NCBI GenBank assembly: GCA_965153455.1
Contig: OZ234503.1
Coordinates: forward strand, 5,766,001-5,830,000
Origin: Sphagnum compactum
Lineage: Eukaryota; Bryophyta; Sphagnopsida; Sphagnales
Length of the DNA: 64,000 nt
Direction: 5' to 3'
The position numbers and the translations under genes were made by a program. The notes beneath the pieces are model-generated. The model searched no databases. It was not told the DNA's origin and saw only the letters and a program-made list of their open reading frames with translations. Every line of letters starts with the position of its first letter. Within the stretch, counting starts at the first letter, position 1. Below are positions 34,926-48,200 of the stretch, piece by piece.

Positions 34926-35027
34926 GGTAAAGCTCACATACACGGAACAATCCCAAAATGTTGGGCCGGATTAGCCTTGTCCTAGACCCTTTATTTTGTG
35001 AATGCCCACACCCTCCAGCTTTACCCT
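34926..35027. mobile_element. Palindromic element, copy 1 (about 100 bp)
   Basis: Left arm GGTAAAGCTCAC...CAATCCCAAAATG; right arm, read in reverse, GGGTAAAGCTGG...GGGCATTCACAAAATAAAGG. The whole element is an imperfect palindrome with no coding potential. Other copies are at 54051, 59407 and 60570. Confidence 0.65.
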
Positions 35028-35736
35028 ATATGGTTACCATTTTCCCTTCGCACCATGTTGTGCATATAAGGGACCAAGCTGTGTGCTGGTAAACAGAAGA
35101 TACAAATTTCAAATCTGAAAGCTTATTGATTGCAACATTTTCAATAAGTCCCTCTCAATTACACACTCACTGTTTCTCAGCAGCATTTAAGCCAAGCAAT
35201 TTACAGGAATGAACATGGCTCAGCACAACCATTGATAATGTTGAAACAAAAAGTGGACAAGAGGCCTCAAAGCCTTGAAAAAGGTAAAAATTACAGGTAA
35301 ACACGTCAATTGCTCTGATAGCAAGGTGCTCAAAAAATGTAGCAGCTAGTGGTGTGAATTATATGCACAGGTTGCTGAAAAGGTAAAAATCTAGCAACAC
35401 CCAGAAAACTGCTATTGTGTCTCCAGGGGCTCAACAGCACAACACCTGCCTTCGGCAAGGCATCTATCTCTACCTGAACTTAACAAACAATCTTGGGCTA
35501 CACAAAACCATCATAACACACCGTCCCTGTAAAAATGAATGCATAAAGCAGTACCTGGATTATTTGTGTAGAGCCTGATAAGAAAGTTCCCATGCTCCCA
35601 CCATGGAAAATAGGTCCTCTGGCAACGATGGCAGCCCAGTTTAGAAGAATGGAGCATGAAGAGAGAGATCACAGCCCATACCAAGAAGTGTAGATATACA
35701 AGAAAGATAACCTGTAGCATCTCATTCAACAATTGC

Positions 35737-37053
35737 TCATACAATGCTTGCAAGCTGTCGTCCCCGTGCAGTCTCAACCTCATGTTCAACTGACCACCCC
35801 CTGGAAAAGCTGCCATCTCGGCGCAATGCATAGCATCTTGTCAGTCGGGGTGCATGTTGTCCCTCAGTAACAGGAGCTACCCGTCTACGTAAAGCATTTG
35901 TCGACTCTGGTGGGGTTGCTAGAGAGGGCAATGCTGATGATGCAGGTCGTTTTGCCCAGCATCTGGTCAGTGTCCCACAGTTGCTGTCTTTGTCAGATCT
36001 AACAGAAAGTGAGCGTGCCTGGAGTGAACCTTCCATTCTGAAGGAATCGGTGGAGCCTTCCATTGTGGTGCATGCAAGACATGCTAAACTCATGGTTGAT
36101 GGATTTGAGGACAAAAATTGGGCACTGACACACTTAAACCCCTGCAAGCAAAAACAATGATGACCACAGGTAGTTCAGTCTTTCTCTCAATCTAGACCAG
36201 GGCTAACCCTATGAGTTTCTCAAGTACAGCATATCTAGTAGTATTCTCGCTCCTACCTCATCACCAGCAAAAGCAAGGAAATCACATGCTGAGAAAGGGC
36301 TATTCCAGCTATGAACAATGTTCATTTTTTCCCCGTAGCCCACAGGAACCCTTTGTCACTGATATCATATGGCAAGTAAAGAAATTCTAATAGATTAACA
36401 CTCATTACAGTTGCATAGCTTTACACTGAAATCCAAGTCTGTCACATTCTCAAGGAGTTTTTGGGTAGCTGACTCCAACAGATTCACAAGGAGGTTTTCA
36501 TCGTTGCAAAATTTCCTCTCATATACATTGTGGATTCCAAGATTTCTCAGAACGAAAGGGAGGTACAAAGACTGACTAGACAACATGGAAATTCTGCCAC
36601 AATGCTTCAGCTGAGAACCCTAGTATTCACATAGTCAGGTCACAAACATGAGAAGCATGGCAGAAGACATAGGACATACATCCGCACTTTTACCAGTGCT
36701 CACATTGCCTCACCGGGGGATGCAGAAACTGGTGGAAAACTGACCAAACTTTTGCATTCTTCAAACAAAAAGCCAGAGTGGCAACAGCTTAGATGGTAGT
36801 AGTGTTAACTGGGAAAAGCTTACGATATCCTTCCATAGACACCAACAAGAAGATCGAGTATGGCTCCAAGACGTTTGGAACTTGATTGCAGCCCTGAGAG
36901 AAGGAAGAAATTGTTGCGAAAAAGAAAGAAAAAAAGAAAGCGGCCGTGGAAGAAGAAGAAGAAGGTAGCACCTACTCACGAGTTCTCCTCCTCTTCAGAC
37001 TGGATGCAAGAAAACCTCGACAAAAGAAATGTCGGTTCAGCGAAGCGTCTCAT
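35737..37053 (-). CDS. Four-exon gene, family not recognised
   Basis: I do not recognise this protein. Minus-strand exons 37053-36980, 36893-36824, 36610-36425 and 36141-35737 have good borders (donors GTGAGT, GTAAGC, GTAAAG; acceptors CTCTCAG, TTCTCAG, TTGCAG). All phases agree and together they give 244 residues from an ATG. The start reads MRRFAEPTFLL; the middle reads LYLPFVLRNLGIHNVYERKF and LLENVTDLDFSGFKCVSAQF; the C-terminal third is Arg/Ser-rich and looks disordered (ALRRRVAPVTEG). There is no signal peptide or membrane segment. A pyrimidine-rich leader lies upstream. Four exons in phase across 1.3 kb are unlikely by chance, so a real gene is likely. The last exon could splice further rather than end at 35737. 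Confidence 0.55.
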
Positions 37054-37640
37054 TCCTGCCGCCTTGTAGATTTGAACACGAAACTCCCCCGTCGTCTCGC
37101 TCGATGCCAAATTGCCTGCTTTAAAGAAAAACACGCACACACGCACACACAGAGGCGCAAATGAAGATGCAACCAAAAGACAAGAGAAAAAGCAAGAAAG
37201 TGGAAAGGAAAAAAAAAAAAAGCTTCAGAAAAAATAGCGATGATGAGGAAGAAGGATATGGAGATACAGGAGCGACTGGATGTAGAGGATGTAAAGAGTC
37301 GCAAGCAGGATGTAGCAGGAGATGCGAAGGAGAAAGAAAGCACAGAAAAGGGATGGAGAGCAAGAACGCGGCGCAAAAGAGAAGAGCAGAAAGACAAAAG
37401 GAAGAGGATTAGCGGAGAAGAAGGTGGCCAAGACAAGAATAAGAAAAATACAAGCGAAGGCAGTGAATGCGGTGGAGGAGGAAACAAAAGTTGTGTACCT
37501 TCTTGACCTTAGAAGAAGAGATGTATTCCTCACTGCACTTTCTTTCGCCTTATTAGACGGACAGACGGGGACGGACGCGACGACGAGTAGTGAAGTTGTT
37601 AGAGTGAAATGAATGCAATTCATAGCGAAAGCGTGCGGTA
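37054..37640 (-). promoter_or_regulatory. Pyrimidine-rich leader of the unrecognised gene
   Basis: On the minus strand this is rich in CTTCTT and TTCTTTC, as in the leaders of the neighbouring genes. The plus-strand frames across it, at 36860-37069 and 37161-37612, are Lys/Glu/Arg-rich as a direct result of the GAAGAA composition and I do not call them genes. Confidence 0.4.
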
Positions 37641-40600
37641 CAGCAATGCGGGCATTGTTGGATCTAAATAGCAGCAGCAGACCCTAGCCTACTTGTTGGG
37701 AGGGACTGGCGGGTAGGTTTTGTTTCATCAGCATCATCATTCTAGGGTTTCTGACCCCCTAACCCTTTTTTCTTTTTCTTTTTCCTTTCTTTTTCCCTTC
37801 TTGTTTCCTTCTTTTTCCCCTCTCTCTCTCTCTCTATTTGACTTTTTCTTCCTTCAATTCAACCCCAAGTTCCCCCGCCGTCGGGCCCCCCCCCCCCCCC
37901 CCCAAAATCCCGGGCCGGGTGAATAGACCCCCCACATTGGGATCATGGTAAAAGCCTCAAAATCCATTAAAATGGCCATATTAGGCCCCAAAAGTATAGA
38001 GTCTCTTGAGAGAAATGATATTGTGCTCTATCATGTGACCTCCAAATACATTAAGGATTTTTTTTTAATGACAAGTTTTTTCATTCTCTGCAAATAGCTA
38101 TTACACATTATTGAAATGGTACTTCACTCTCTCAAGATAACTGAGAATATATAAAAAATTTAGAGTATCAAATCCAGCAATTCCATTGGCCTGAAAACAA
38201 AAATCTTTAGACTACACACAATCGTATTTTGCTGAACATTGAAATGATAACGATTTTCCCATTTTATCACTTCCATTGGTGCTCTAAAATTCTCACAAAC
38301 CTATCTATCTATAGGTAACATATTTAACTATTAGTTCACTCAAGATAACTAAGAAAAAAAATTAGACCATCAAACCCAACAATTTTATTGGTCATAAGAA
38401 AAAAAAATATTATGCCTACACACTAGTCTAATCAATATAATATGCACTACTACAAAATGTGGGTGCAACTCATTAGTCCCTATTTCTTAGACCATTGAAT
38501 TTGTTACATTTTCATTATGATTAGTGAATTCACTGAAAAAAATTCAGTGAAATCATTTGACATACAAGGACACCGTTTGTTATAGTGAGTTATTCATGTC
38601 CACCATGGCCGCCTCGAAGAGTTGGACCTTATCTAGCTTAAATTTCTTTCCAATGTTATGGAGGAGATACCTTATTATTCCACTAATAATGGTAGGTTTT
38701 AATCAGATGATAGGTTTCATCCAAACTCTATATTAAACTTCATCCATATGATAAGTTTCATCCATATAGTAAGTGTCATCTATGTAATGGGTTTCATCCA
38801 TAGGATAGGCATCATCCATAGAATATATTCTATACATGATTATGGAAGAAAACATGAACTCAGTTGGGGTTCATTCATCCACCACCTCCACTATTGACCT
38901 TTTGGGATGGACTCTCCTAATGCTACAGCATAAAGAGCAAAGGAGTCTGCTTTTGCATGCAGATTAAGAACCAATTAGAAACCACCTGCAATATTAAGGC
39001 CCCTTTTGGGTTGTATTGTATTGTATTCATATACACAATGATGAAACAGTCAAACATGAACCCTAAATGCCATATCATTGAAGGAAGACAAAGGTAGAGG
39101 CCACCAGCAACTGACAACATTTCTTTGCTTTTGGGGAGGCAAAACAACAAATTATGGGTTTTTCTATTTTTAAAAAAACCTTATGGAATACACCCAACTT
39201 GTGACCTTTGTGATCGACAAATTGGTGGACAAATTGACATCCACCAAATCCAATGGGAGTTGTTGTTGCCTAATTGTTTGAAGTTTTCCACATTCCAAGT
39301 ACTAACTTGTTGGCCCGCAAAAACTCTTCTTCTTCTTCTACAAACTGCTTCAGTGAGCTTCACCCTAATTATTAGGGTGATCTTGAGACACTAGTTTTAC
39401 TCATGCACATGAGTGACTCTTTGGTGCCAAATTATCACCTCTCTTTCATCAAGTTTGAGTCGGTAGTAATAAGTCGGTTTACAGGCTGCTGGTTTTCCTG
39501 TAAACTTGTTGAAAATAGGCCTCTTTTCATTGATACAAAAGGCATCTTTTCATGAGCATTCCATAAAAGATGAAAGAATTGAATTGCCTCATACAAGCCA
39601 TTCACAAACAACAGATTCTTGTAAGGGAAAGAACTTGGTCATTTAGTGTGCCTTCACAAAATAGATTTGATAAGGCAATCCCTTACATAATGTAATATCC
39701 ACCATGAATTTTCCTTTGTGCAATTGTCGTTGTTGAAAACCCGACATACAACTATTGAACCCATTAACTATGGCACCAAGCATCAACAATTTCATTTAAG
39801 GTTTATTCAACCCATGGTAATTTCAATAGTTCATTGACACATGGAACCCAAAGTAAGGTAAAAAGGGGCTTCAATGGGTATGTTTATATAAAAATGTTGT
39901 GAGTCAAAAATTGGAAGAGTCGTCAATGTGTTTCATGTTTTGTTTGTTGGTGTAAAGATCTAAACAACCTCAGCTTTTTATGATTGGAATACATGGTAAG
40001 CATGAAATTTATACCTAGTTCACAATGTGAATTAACCATAAATGGCAAACAAAATACATGTTACCATGAAATAGGAAAAGAATTCATCGTACATGACCTA
40101 GTCAAATATTACAAGTCATATATATCTATGTTTAATCTTATTGGACTCAATACATTTCAATATCCAATTTATTTACTTCATATACTCAACTATTATTATT
40201 ATTAGCTTGTGACTCCAAAAGAATTTAATTGTAAATAATTGTAAATGATTTAAAATAAAATAAAATCTTATTATATCTTATTGATGGCCACAATATACAT
40301 AATGTAATCAAAATTATCATGACATCATTTTGGAAGGTGGTTAATGATTTTTTCTTAAATCTTAAAATTACTTGTACTACCTTTATTTAACAAAATGTTG
40401 GATGAAAGACAATACTCCTTTTCTATGCATTTTGTTTCACATGAATGTTCTTAATAGTTATGAGAATTTCGTCTTCATGTTATCCCTATCGTTAAAATGA
40501 GGAACAAGGATAGGTGAATTAAGTTGGCCAAAAGATGACAAACCCTTTAATCCTTGATGAAAGTTCTCTAAAGAAAGACAAAAGACTTGGATTGGACAAG

Positions 40601-43312
40601 TGATGATCAAACAATCTTATACGAGTGGTTTAGCCTTTCAAAAGACTACACATAATTTAGGGAGTTGGTCAACGATATGACATGATATTATTCATAATAA
40701 GCGAAAGTGGTTCGGATTGGGACACAAAATGGTTCATTATGCAATGCTACCCATGGACATAACTAAACCCAAGGGCATATTGATCAAATGTCGCTTTGTC
40801 TCTTGCAAAGTCATATAATGAAAGTATCCTTGCAATTATCATCATTGTTATGAATTTAGTCTCATCGTAATGTGATTGTGCATACCAACGACAGTTCATC
40901 CTAAGAATTTGTGACTTTATTTATCAAACAACAAATATATATTAATCAAGTCATGAACTTAAGTTGTGATTATCACCTATCGACAATATCACTTTTGTGT
41001 TAAAATGAACAAGTAATAAGATCTCCATGTTAAAGAATGAAACCACACTATGGGGCGGCCAATTTGAGCAAAGTTCAAATGGGTTCCAAAAGTTGGTCTT
41101 TCAATTTTGGGTTTCATTTCGGGTATGTGGGCTTGCAATTTTGACTTTCAAAAAACTATAATCATCTAGTTTTATTTATGAAAATAATTTTGATTTAATA
41201 ATTTAGGTTCAAATAACCGTGTGTCCTTTTATGTAAACATGGTATACGTCAATATAATGGGATCCAATTAACACGCATTAGTTTTCAATGTCATCAATCA
41301 TCTGAGTAAGTATTCGAAATGCAATTTGAACCATATGAATGTGATTGTTTATGAAAACAATCAATTTATCAAACATTGATCACACCTTATGGTCAACCGA
41401 CTAAAATTTAAAGTATTTTGTGATATGAAATTTGTTCAACTCTTCATTGATCCACTTGAATATGGTTCAATTTGTACCTTAATCCGTAGCAATTACAATT
41501 TCATGGAGTTTGTCAATCATTTCAAACATTTTTGTAATACATTGGGAGATTTGTTATATTAGTCAATACATAATCAATAGATTAATTTTCATATCTATTG
41601 ACTATGTATCATATGACAATGTATAATCATTAACACATAATCAACAGATATAAGGAAAACAACACACCATATAATTAGGCTGCCAAAGGCACAATATCTT
41701 GTGTCGCATGCTCTCTTGTTTCTTTCATTCTGTTAATTAATTTAATCTAATATTCCTTTGCAACCCTACTACAAGAGTTGATTTCTTCTCTCCTCCTACA
41801 CTCACAAAACATTATTAGACATCAAATTGTGACAATTCATAAACATCTTTTATTAAATTGTCCTTTCCAAGGACTAAACAATGTCCATTATTTTTATGTT
41901 ATTCTAGCTATTGCCTATGATATAATGTATAAATCCAATGTATTCACACACATAAGTCATAATTTTAAAAATTATTATTTTCTTATCCTATGGTTTACCC
42001 TTTAACAACACTTTAAGAAATGAAATCCAACCACCAATCTCAACACAAGCCCCTTAGAACATACGTTATGTTTTTTTATGTTTTACTATGAAATTATAAA
42101 AAAAATGTAATTTTTAGTTCATTTCTCATGAACAACGTGCATCCATCATCACAAACTAATTCATTGTTTATTGATGAACTTCATAGACATCACTATCCAT
42201 TTTTCATCTAATTGATGAATTTACTCTATCATTGTGCACTTTATATCCAAGAGGTGTTCAAAAAGGTTCTTTGGACAATGAACCAAATGGAAGCTTTTAT
42301 GAAAAATTCCTTCAAGTTAGTTCAGAATCCCCCATATGTATAAACAAAGGTGTTCCCCCAATTACCAAATTAATTCATAATTCAACACCAATATGAAGAA
42401 GTACTTGCACCATATTAGCCTTGTTCATTTTATTTGATGTTTACATTCTTTCATGATCAATATAGGAATTCATCATTTTTTCAAGATTTGCAACTTGACC
42501 ACCTTGTTCATTTTGACTAAAAATATGAACATTTGTAATAAAATAGACAAGGGTATAGTCAAATATGAAATGTAGTCATAAAATTTGGGAAAATTTATGT
42601 AAATAGATAGCTTGTAGGTAGGTAGGGTAAGTAGTTTAGGTAGGTAAATAAATAAATAATATTTTGTGCATTATTTTTTTTAAATAATCACAAATTATAA
42701 AACCTATATTATGTAATAGGTTTTACATAATTATACATATATAATTTAATTAAATGCATGGACAAATTTGGAGCCCCAAACACAAGAAAAATCTTGTTCT
42801 TACATGTATAAAATTAGATCAAATTTGTTCATAAAAGGGAAAGCATTCATATGTGTTACAACTAAAAAAAATTCATTCATGATATATGTTTTCATAGCAC
42901 AAATTCATGTATGAAATCTTACATGATATTCTATGTAGTTTCAATTTTTCTTAAAATTGTGTACACCATACCATGCATTTACCCAATTAATTGAAGAAGG
43001 TACACCACCCTCCTTTGAGTCCCATCTTAACTTGTAAAATGAGCTAGTAACATTTTGAATGTACATAAATGGAAATTTAAATGAAAGGTTAATTTGATAA
43101 TCAAAAATTCAATTGGTGCCCTAATACTACTTATCAAAAAACAAGACATGGTCATCAATACATCTATGTTATTGTGATTTGTCAACTATATGATTGTGTT
43201 TTTTTTTATCATCATTGGACCATTTAAGTTACTTTATCATCTTAAAAAATGATACCTCTTAGTTTTGATGTTTGAGTTATTAAATTAATTGAATTGTGCA
43301 ATTCAGGTGTGC
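37641..43312. other. AT-rich spacer
   Basis: No gene recognised in 5.7 kb. It holds an 18-C run at 37886-37903 next to CT-rich sequence, ATCCATATGATAAGTTTCATC-like short repeats near 38690-38830, and GTAGGTAGGTAGGGTAAG near 42615. Frames are short and AT-driven. The stretch around 40500-40800 is slightly more balanced and may be transposon debris, but no domain is readable. Confidence 0.5.
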
Positions 43313-44160
43313 ACCAAAATTGACTTGTGTGGTGCTTACAATTTGGTCATGTGTATTTGAAAATGTGACAAATAATATACATGATTTTGAACAATGTGCT
43401 ATGATATGTCTTTTAGCTTTTAAAAAAAAAGGTAATGATGACCATCTTTCAACATTTAATGAATTATTTTTTCACAAGTACTTGGATGATTTTGTAATTT
43501 GTCTCATTAATGATGTTTTCATTTCTTCCAATATTTTGAAAAACAAGAACAACATGTATGAATTTTTTTGGAAAAACTTAAGGAAATAATGTATTTAAAT
43601 TCCAAATTATAAAAATTACATGAATTTTGCATAAGAGTAATGTGGAATTCCTTGGCAACATCAATTATGGTTCTAGGATTCATATGAACCTTCATTTAAT
43701 GTTCAAATCATTGTGGATTGGGTTACCACAACTTTTATTCAGGATGTTCAATATTTTGTTGAGTTTACCCACTTTAATTCATGTTTTTTTGCACACTTTT
43801 GCAAAATAATGACATTTTTTACTTGTTTGCTTTGAATGGATAAACATTTTGGTTGGTGATCAAAAGTTAAAATTGTGATTTAGTATTTAAAGATTTCAAT
43901 TATGACAATTTCACTTTTGATTCATGTAAACCTTGCCAAGCCTTTTATCAAGTAACAATTTTTGACTTTTTAATAAGAACGATGCTTTCATAAATTGGAG
44001 AAGATTTCTTTCATCATGTTGATTTTTATTTTCATAAGTCTTTTTTTCTTGTTGAAACTAATTACAAGATTCATGGTAAGGAAATTTTGGGAATTATTGA
44101 TTCCTCAATCCATTTGAAAAATGACATCAATTTCTTGAAAAACTCAACATGAAATCACCA
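43313..44160 (+). pseudogene. Decayed Ty3/gypsy retrotransposon pol (RT and RNase H)
   Basis: Fragments of a gypsy polyprotein in shifting frames. In order: KIDLCGAYNLV (RT), FNELFFHKYLDDFVICLIND (RT catalytic region, where the usual YIDD has become LIND), HKSNVEFLGNINYG (typically KCEFGKSEVEFLG), RMFNILLSLPTLIHVF (equivalent of the DVQSFLGLANFYRRF block), then FFLVETNYKIHGKEILGIID (RNase H). Several stops and frameshifts interrupt it. The sequence is AT-enriched relative to a live element. No LTRs were found. The element is clearly dead. Confidence 0.8.
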
Positions 44161-45275
44161 TGTATATCATTGGATATACTTAATATCTAGGTGTAAATGT
44201 AGTAAGAACAACCTAACACATGTGCCCTATTAGATGACTTTTTTTTAAAAATTGATTATTTGTTAATTGAATTAACATGGAAGATTATCATAGTACTTTG
44301 GCCATTTCAACACATGTTCGTCAAATAATTAATTAGTTTTGAGGATTCCATTTCAGTAAATGATATATTCTCACATATATCTTCCATTAGATTTTTCATT
44401 TTTTAGAAACTTGAATTTTGTTTTGAAAAGAAGATGATTAGTGTCAAGTTACCCTAGGTTACATGGTAGGGTTGGTTACAATGTTAATGGATTGAAATAA
44501 ATGTAGAGTTCAATAGTAAAAAATACCTATAACAAAAAAATATGACCTTGTACAATAAGATTGTATTTCAATTATATGAAAATAATGTTAAATAGTACAA
44601 AAGTTGGTTGCATTATTCAAAAAATGCTTAAATGGGTACTCTAGTAAACGTTTTATATCCATTTTAAATTTTTTGAAACTTTTTTAACATCTTAAAATAT
44701 TGTAGAAACACATTAAATACTTCCAACATTAAGTGAATTTTTAACCCTATAACATGCAAAACTAAACCATGCTACATTTTTGGTTTGTGTTATTATGTTT
44801 GCACTCATTTCACGATTGCTCATGCTTTGAATTGGAACTAAACTTGGTGGGCACTATCAATTTTGTAATTCCAATTCATTATCACATATCATCCTCGGCA
44901 ATTTGTCGGCAATATTAAGAAAAACTAGATGCATTATCTTCTTGTTGTTTCTTGTACCTGATGTCTAAGGAGGGTGTTTAAGTCTACAATTAACAATGTG
45001 ATATCATTTTGAAGAATGAACATTTTTGGTTTCAAGTATCATTTCTAAATCTAGATGCCAAATTCATGAAATCGTTTTTGACAAGGAATTCTTTTGCTAT
45101 TATCATCAAGGATCTTTTGAAGAACTTTAACTAAGTGCACCTAGATTCAAGTCTTTGATGAAGTAAGTGCACAAATTTGTAGTGGGCAATCATGACAAAT
45201 CCATCATCAAATGATTAAAACCTTCGCAAAACTTATTAAGTTTTTGAAGGCAATGTGAACTTTGAAGACTGACAT
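44161..45275. other. AT-rich spacer, possibly more retrotransposon debris
   Basis: Downstream of the RNase H relic. TCACATATCATCCTCGGCAA near 44880 would translate YHPRQ, recalling the YHPQ block of gypsy integrases, but this is weak. Otherwise nothing recognised. Confidence 0.35.
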
Positions 45276-48200
45276 TCACTTTGAAGCTGCCTCTGCAGGA
45301 GGAGATGCTGATTGCTGTTCAGACATCATATTTGGCTGGTCCAGTATCTCCACAGTATTTGATCCATCTGGAGGAGTCACGAATGAATAGAAGAAGCGGA
45401 AGTACCATATGATGGTGAGTGCTAATGCAGCCATTTCTTTGATGGGATTTGATCCATTTTGAACCTCAGAAAAGTTCCATGCTACATGTGATACATGTTT
45501 AGAGTGAAAAAAATTAGTCAATGAGAGAGGAAGAGAGAGAGAGCCCATCTCATGTATCTCACCTGGCATGTCTCGTTCAAAAATGTCATTTCCCCCTGAG
45601 AAATTGCTGACTTCATTACCTTCCAAAAGGTTCACTGTCCATGGCATGTGAACTATCACTGTTCTGAGAACTACCATTGTGGTGACATGAGGAAGGGCCC
45701 TTAAAGATGGAAGAAAGACTTGATAGCTTTTCACTGGATTCTGAATGGTTCTGTTGCTTCAGCTTCACTTTCACTCTGTTCACATGAAGGGCATTGACAA
45801 TTGATTCCTCAAAAACCGAATGCTGAAGTTTTGTACCCATCTGTGGAACCACCCAACATCGTGCAAAAACGAGGAATCTTCACCAGGTACAGCACTGATT
45901 AACCATCTGAATGAGTTTGTTGGAAGTGGAATCTACAAACCTGAAGTAACTACTTTGCATTTAGAATGCATGTGCATCATGTTGGTGTTGTGAGAAAAAG
46001 CACATGAAATTGTTTATGTACTTTGAGAATAGAAATACTTGTTCCTATTGTGACAGAGTTCAGTATAGAGTTAGGATTTGAAATTCTATGCCTGTTCAAG
46101 CAAAGCCCAATGATCCATGAAACTGTAAAGAGAATTAGGAAATTAGGTGTTAGGGTGTGCATATTGTGTAGCATACTCATAAAGATGAGCTTCTATGGGT
46201 CCCTGAATTATCATAGCAAGCACAGGACACAAATGACAATGCTAGAGAAATACCTGGGTGACAAGTGCATACAGGGGCAAAGTGCTTTATCTACACATCC
46301 ATTGTACTAAAACTCTGCGCTGCTCATTGCAGCACCATGTGTGAGTAACTCGTAAAAGTAAGCATAAGGCGAACAGTTTCTACAAGATTGCAGAGGAAAC
46401 TCACTCTTCTGTTCTAATTGTATGTCACTTTTGATTCTATTACAAATGTTATCACTTGCTACATCCAGTTGATGGAAGACTGGAAAAAAATGGCTGACAA
46501 CTACTGCAAAGGATTGGAGCTTACACAATGGCTAATCACACTCCAACCATCCATGCCTTCCCCATCATGACAAATGGAATCCAAAAGCGTACTGCAACAA
46601 CACCATACAGCAGTGGTATGTAGCCACACATTCAAGCATGTTGATTTCCAGATGGAAGTGTCAATTGTCTTGCAATCTCAAAACATTATCATTGGCATGA
46701 GCATGATGCTTGAGGAAGTTGTTTTCAACTCCGACATAGTAGTAACCTCCTTTTAGGTTATGAATAGAAAAGGTGTCAAAATGCATACCAGAATCCATAA
46801 GAAGAATGCAAGCTCATAAGCATTCTGCAAGTCACATGATCAACATCACAGCATAACACAAACACAAACCCTGTTGCACAAATCAGTAATGAGATGCACA
46901 TTACTCTTATGTGGATCTAAGATGATAGGGAATACAAATTATACATTCTAAACCACAAAATCTCTGATGAATGTCACATTCTAAGCCTGAAAATCTTCAA
47001 GATCCCTTGTGCATACATATAATGTTTTGCTACAGAGGAACTCTGAGTATGGTGATAAATAAACCTGGCAGAGGACAAAATGTATGAGGTGCAGCATGAA
47101 TCTTGGGCTTTTGAACCAGAACAGATCATCCCAAAGACGGACAGGAGTGAATGTGTAGGAGTGTGACCCATGATTGTTAGCATGGTGATGTGTATGTCTG
47201 CTTGTGAACACTGTCGCTGGTGTGTCAACATGCTTTACACAGCCTCATACTTCATGGATCCGCTGACATATTATTTTCTGAAGCTTAGGTTCAATTATCA
47301 ATATCATCTGCACAACACCAACCAAGTACAAGAAATCCTTAGACATCATCCCATCACCTGCTTCTGAATCTTGTGGATCAGAGAACAGAAAAGTTGGCCA
47401 TATGTAACCTCAGCATAGAGTAGTATATAGTCCACGTTACACATCTGAAGGAAGTGCAGCAAAAAACCCTTATGCTGAGAGCAAGCTATGACTGATGGCA
47501 GACAAGAAAAGTTGAATATAGTAATGTGTGCCTACAACTAAAGCTACAAATGCTCCATAGAAGTATGTGTACCAACCTCCAAGCAGAGAACCGCATGTCA
47601 GTGTGCAGAGGCTAAAACCCTAAACTCTGAGTTCTTCTGACTCAAGATACCTTGTAAACACACTACTATGCACACAGTAGTATGTGCACAGAGGAAGAAT
47701 TCTGGAATATGCACACAGCTAAGTCAAGCCAAATGAAAACCTGGTACATGGCAGAAGGGGAACAGCAGACAATGCACCATGGACATTAACAAGCAAAAAG
47801 GTGACCACAAATGCCCACAAATAAGCCCTGTAAAAGACAAGCACATTCATTGGAGGTCTCATTGTCTCGGATAGATTTTCAATGCAGAAATACTCACCTA
47901 AATTCTCCATTGTCACAGATGGATTGTGCGTTTGCAACTCTTTTGTCCATCAGCTCTACACAAAAAAGATGGAGTTGGATGGATTAGAGCAAGCAGGGTG
48001 AAGAAAAGTTTGAGAAATTCAGATCACAAACCTGATGCCTACTACAACTCTAAAGTTGACTTCCATGGTCCACTGTATGTATTTGTAGAAATCATACTTC
48101 TTCAATAGCTTATGAGTCCACACCACACACCAACAGACATCCATATCTCTTGAAGAGTGTGACAAGGGAGACAAAATTATATGAAAGGAACTCATTGAGC

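Noticed and set aside
36860-37612. Plus-strand Lys/Glu/Arg-rich frames
   Set aside because: Low complexity from GAAGAA composition, opposite the leader and first exons of a better supported minus-strand gene.
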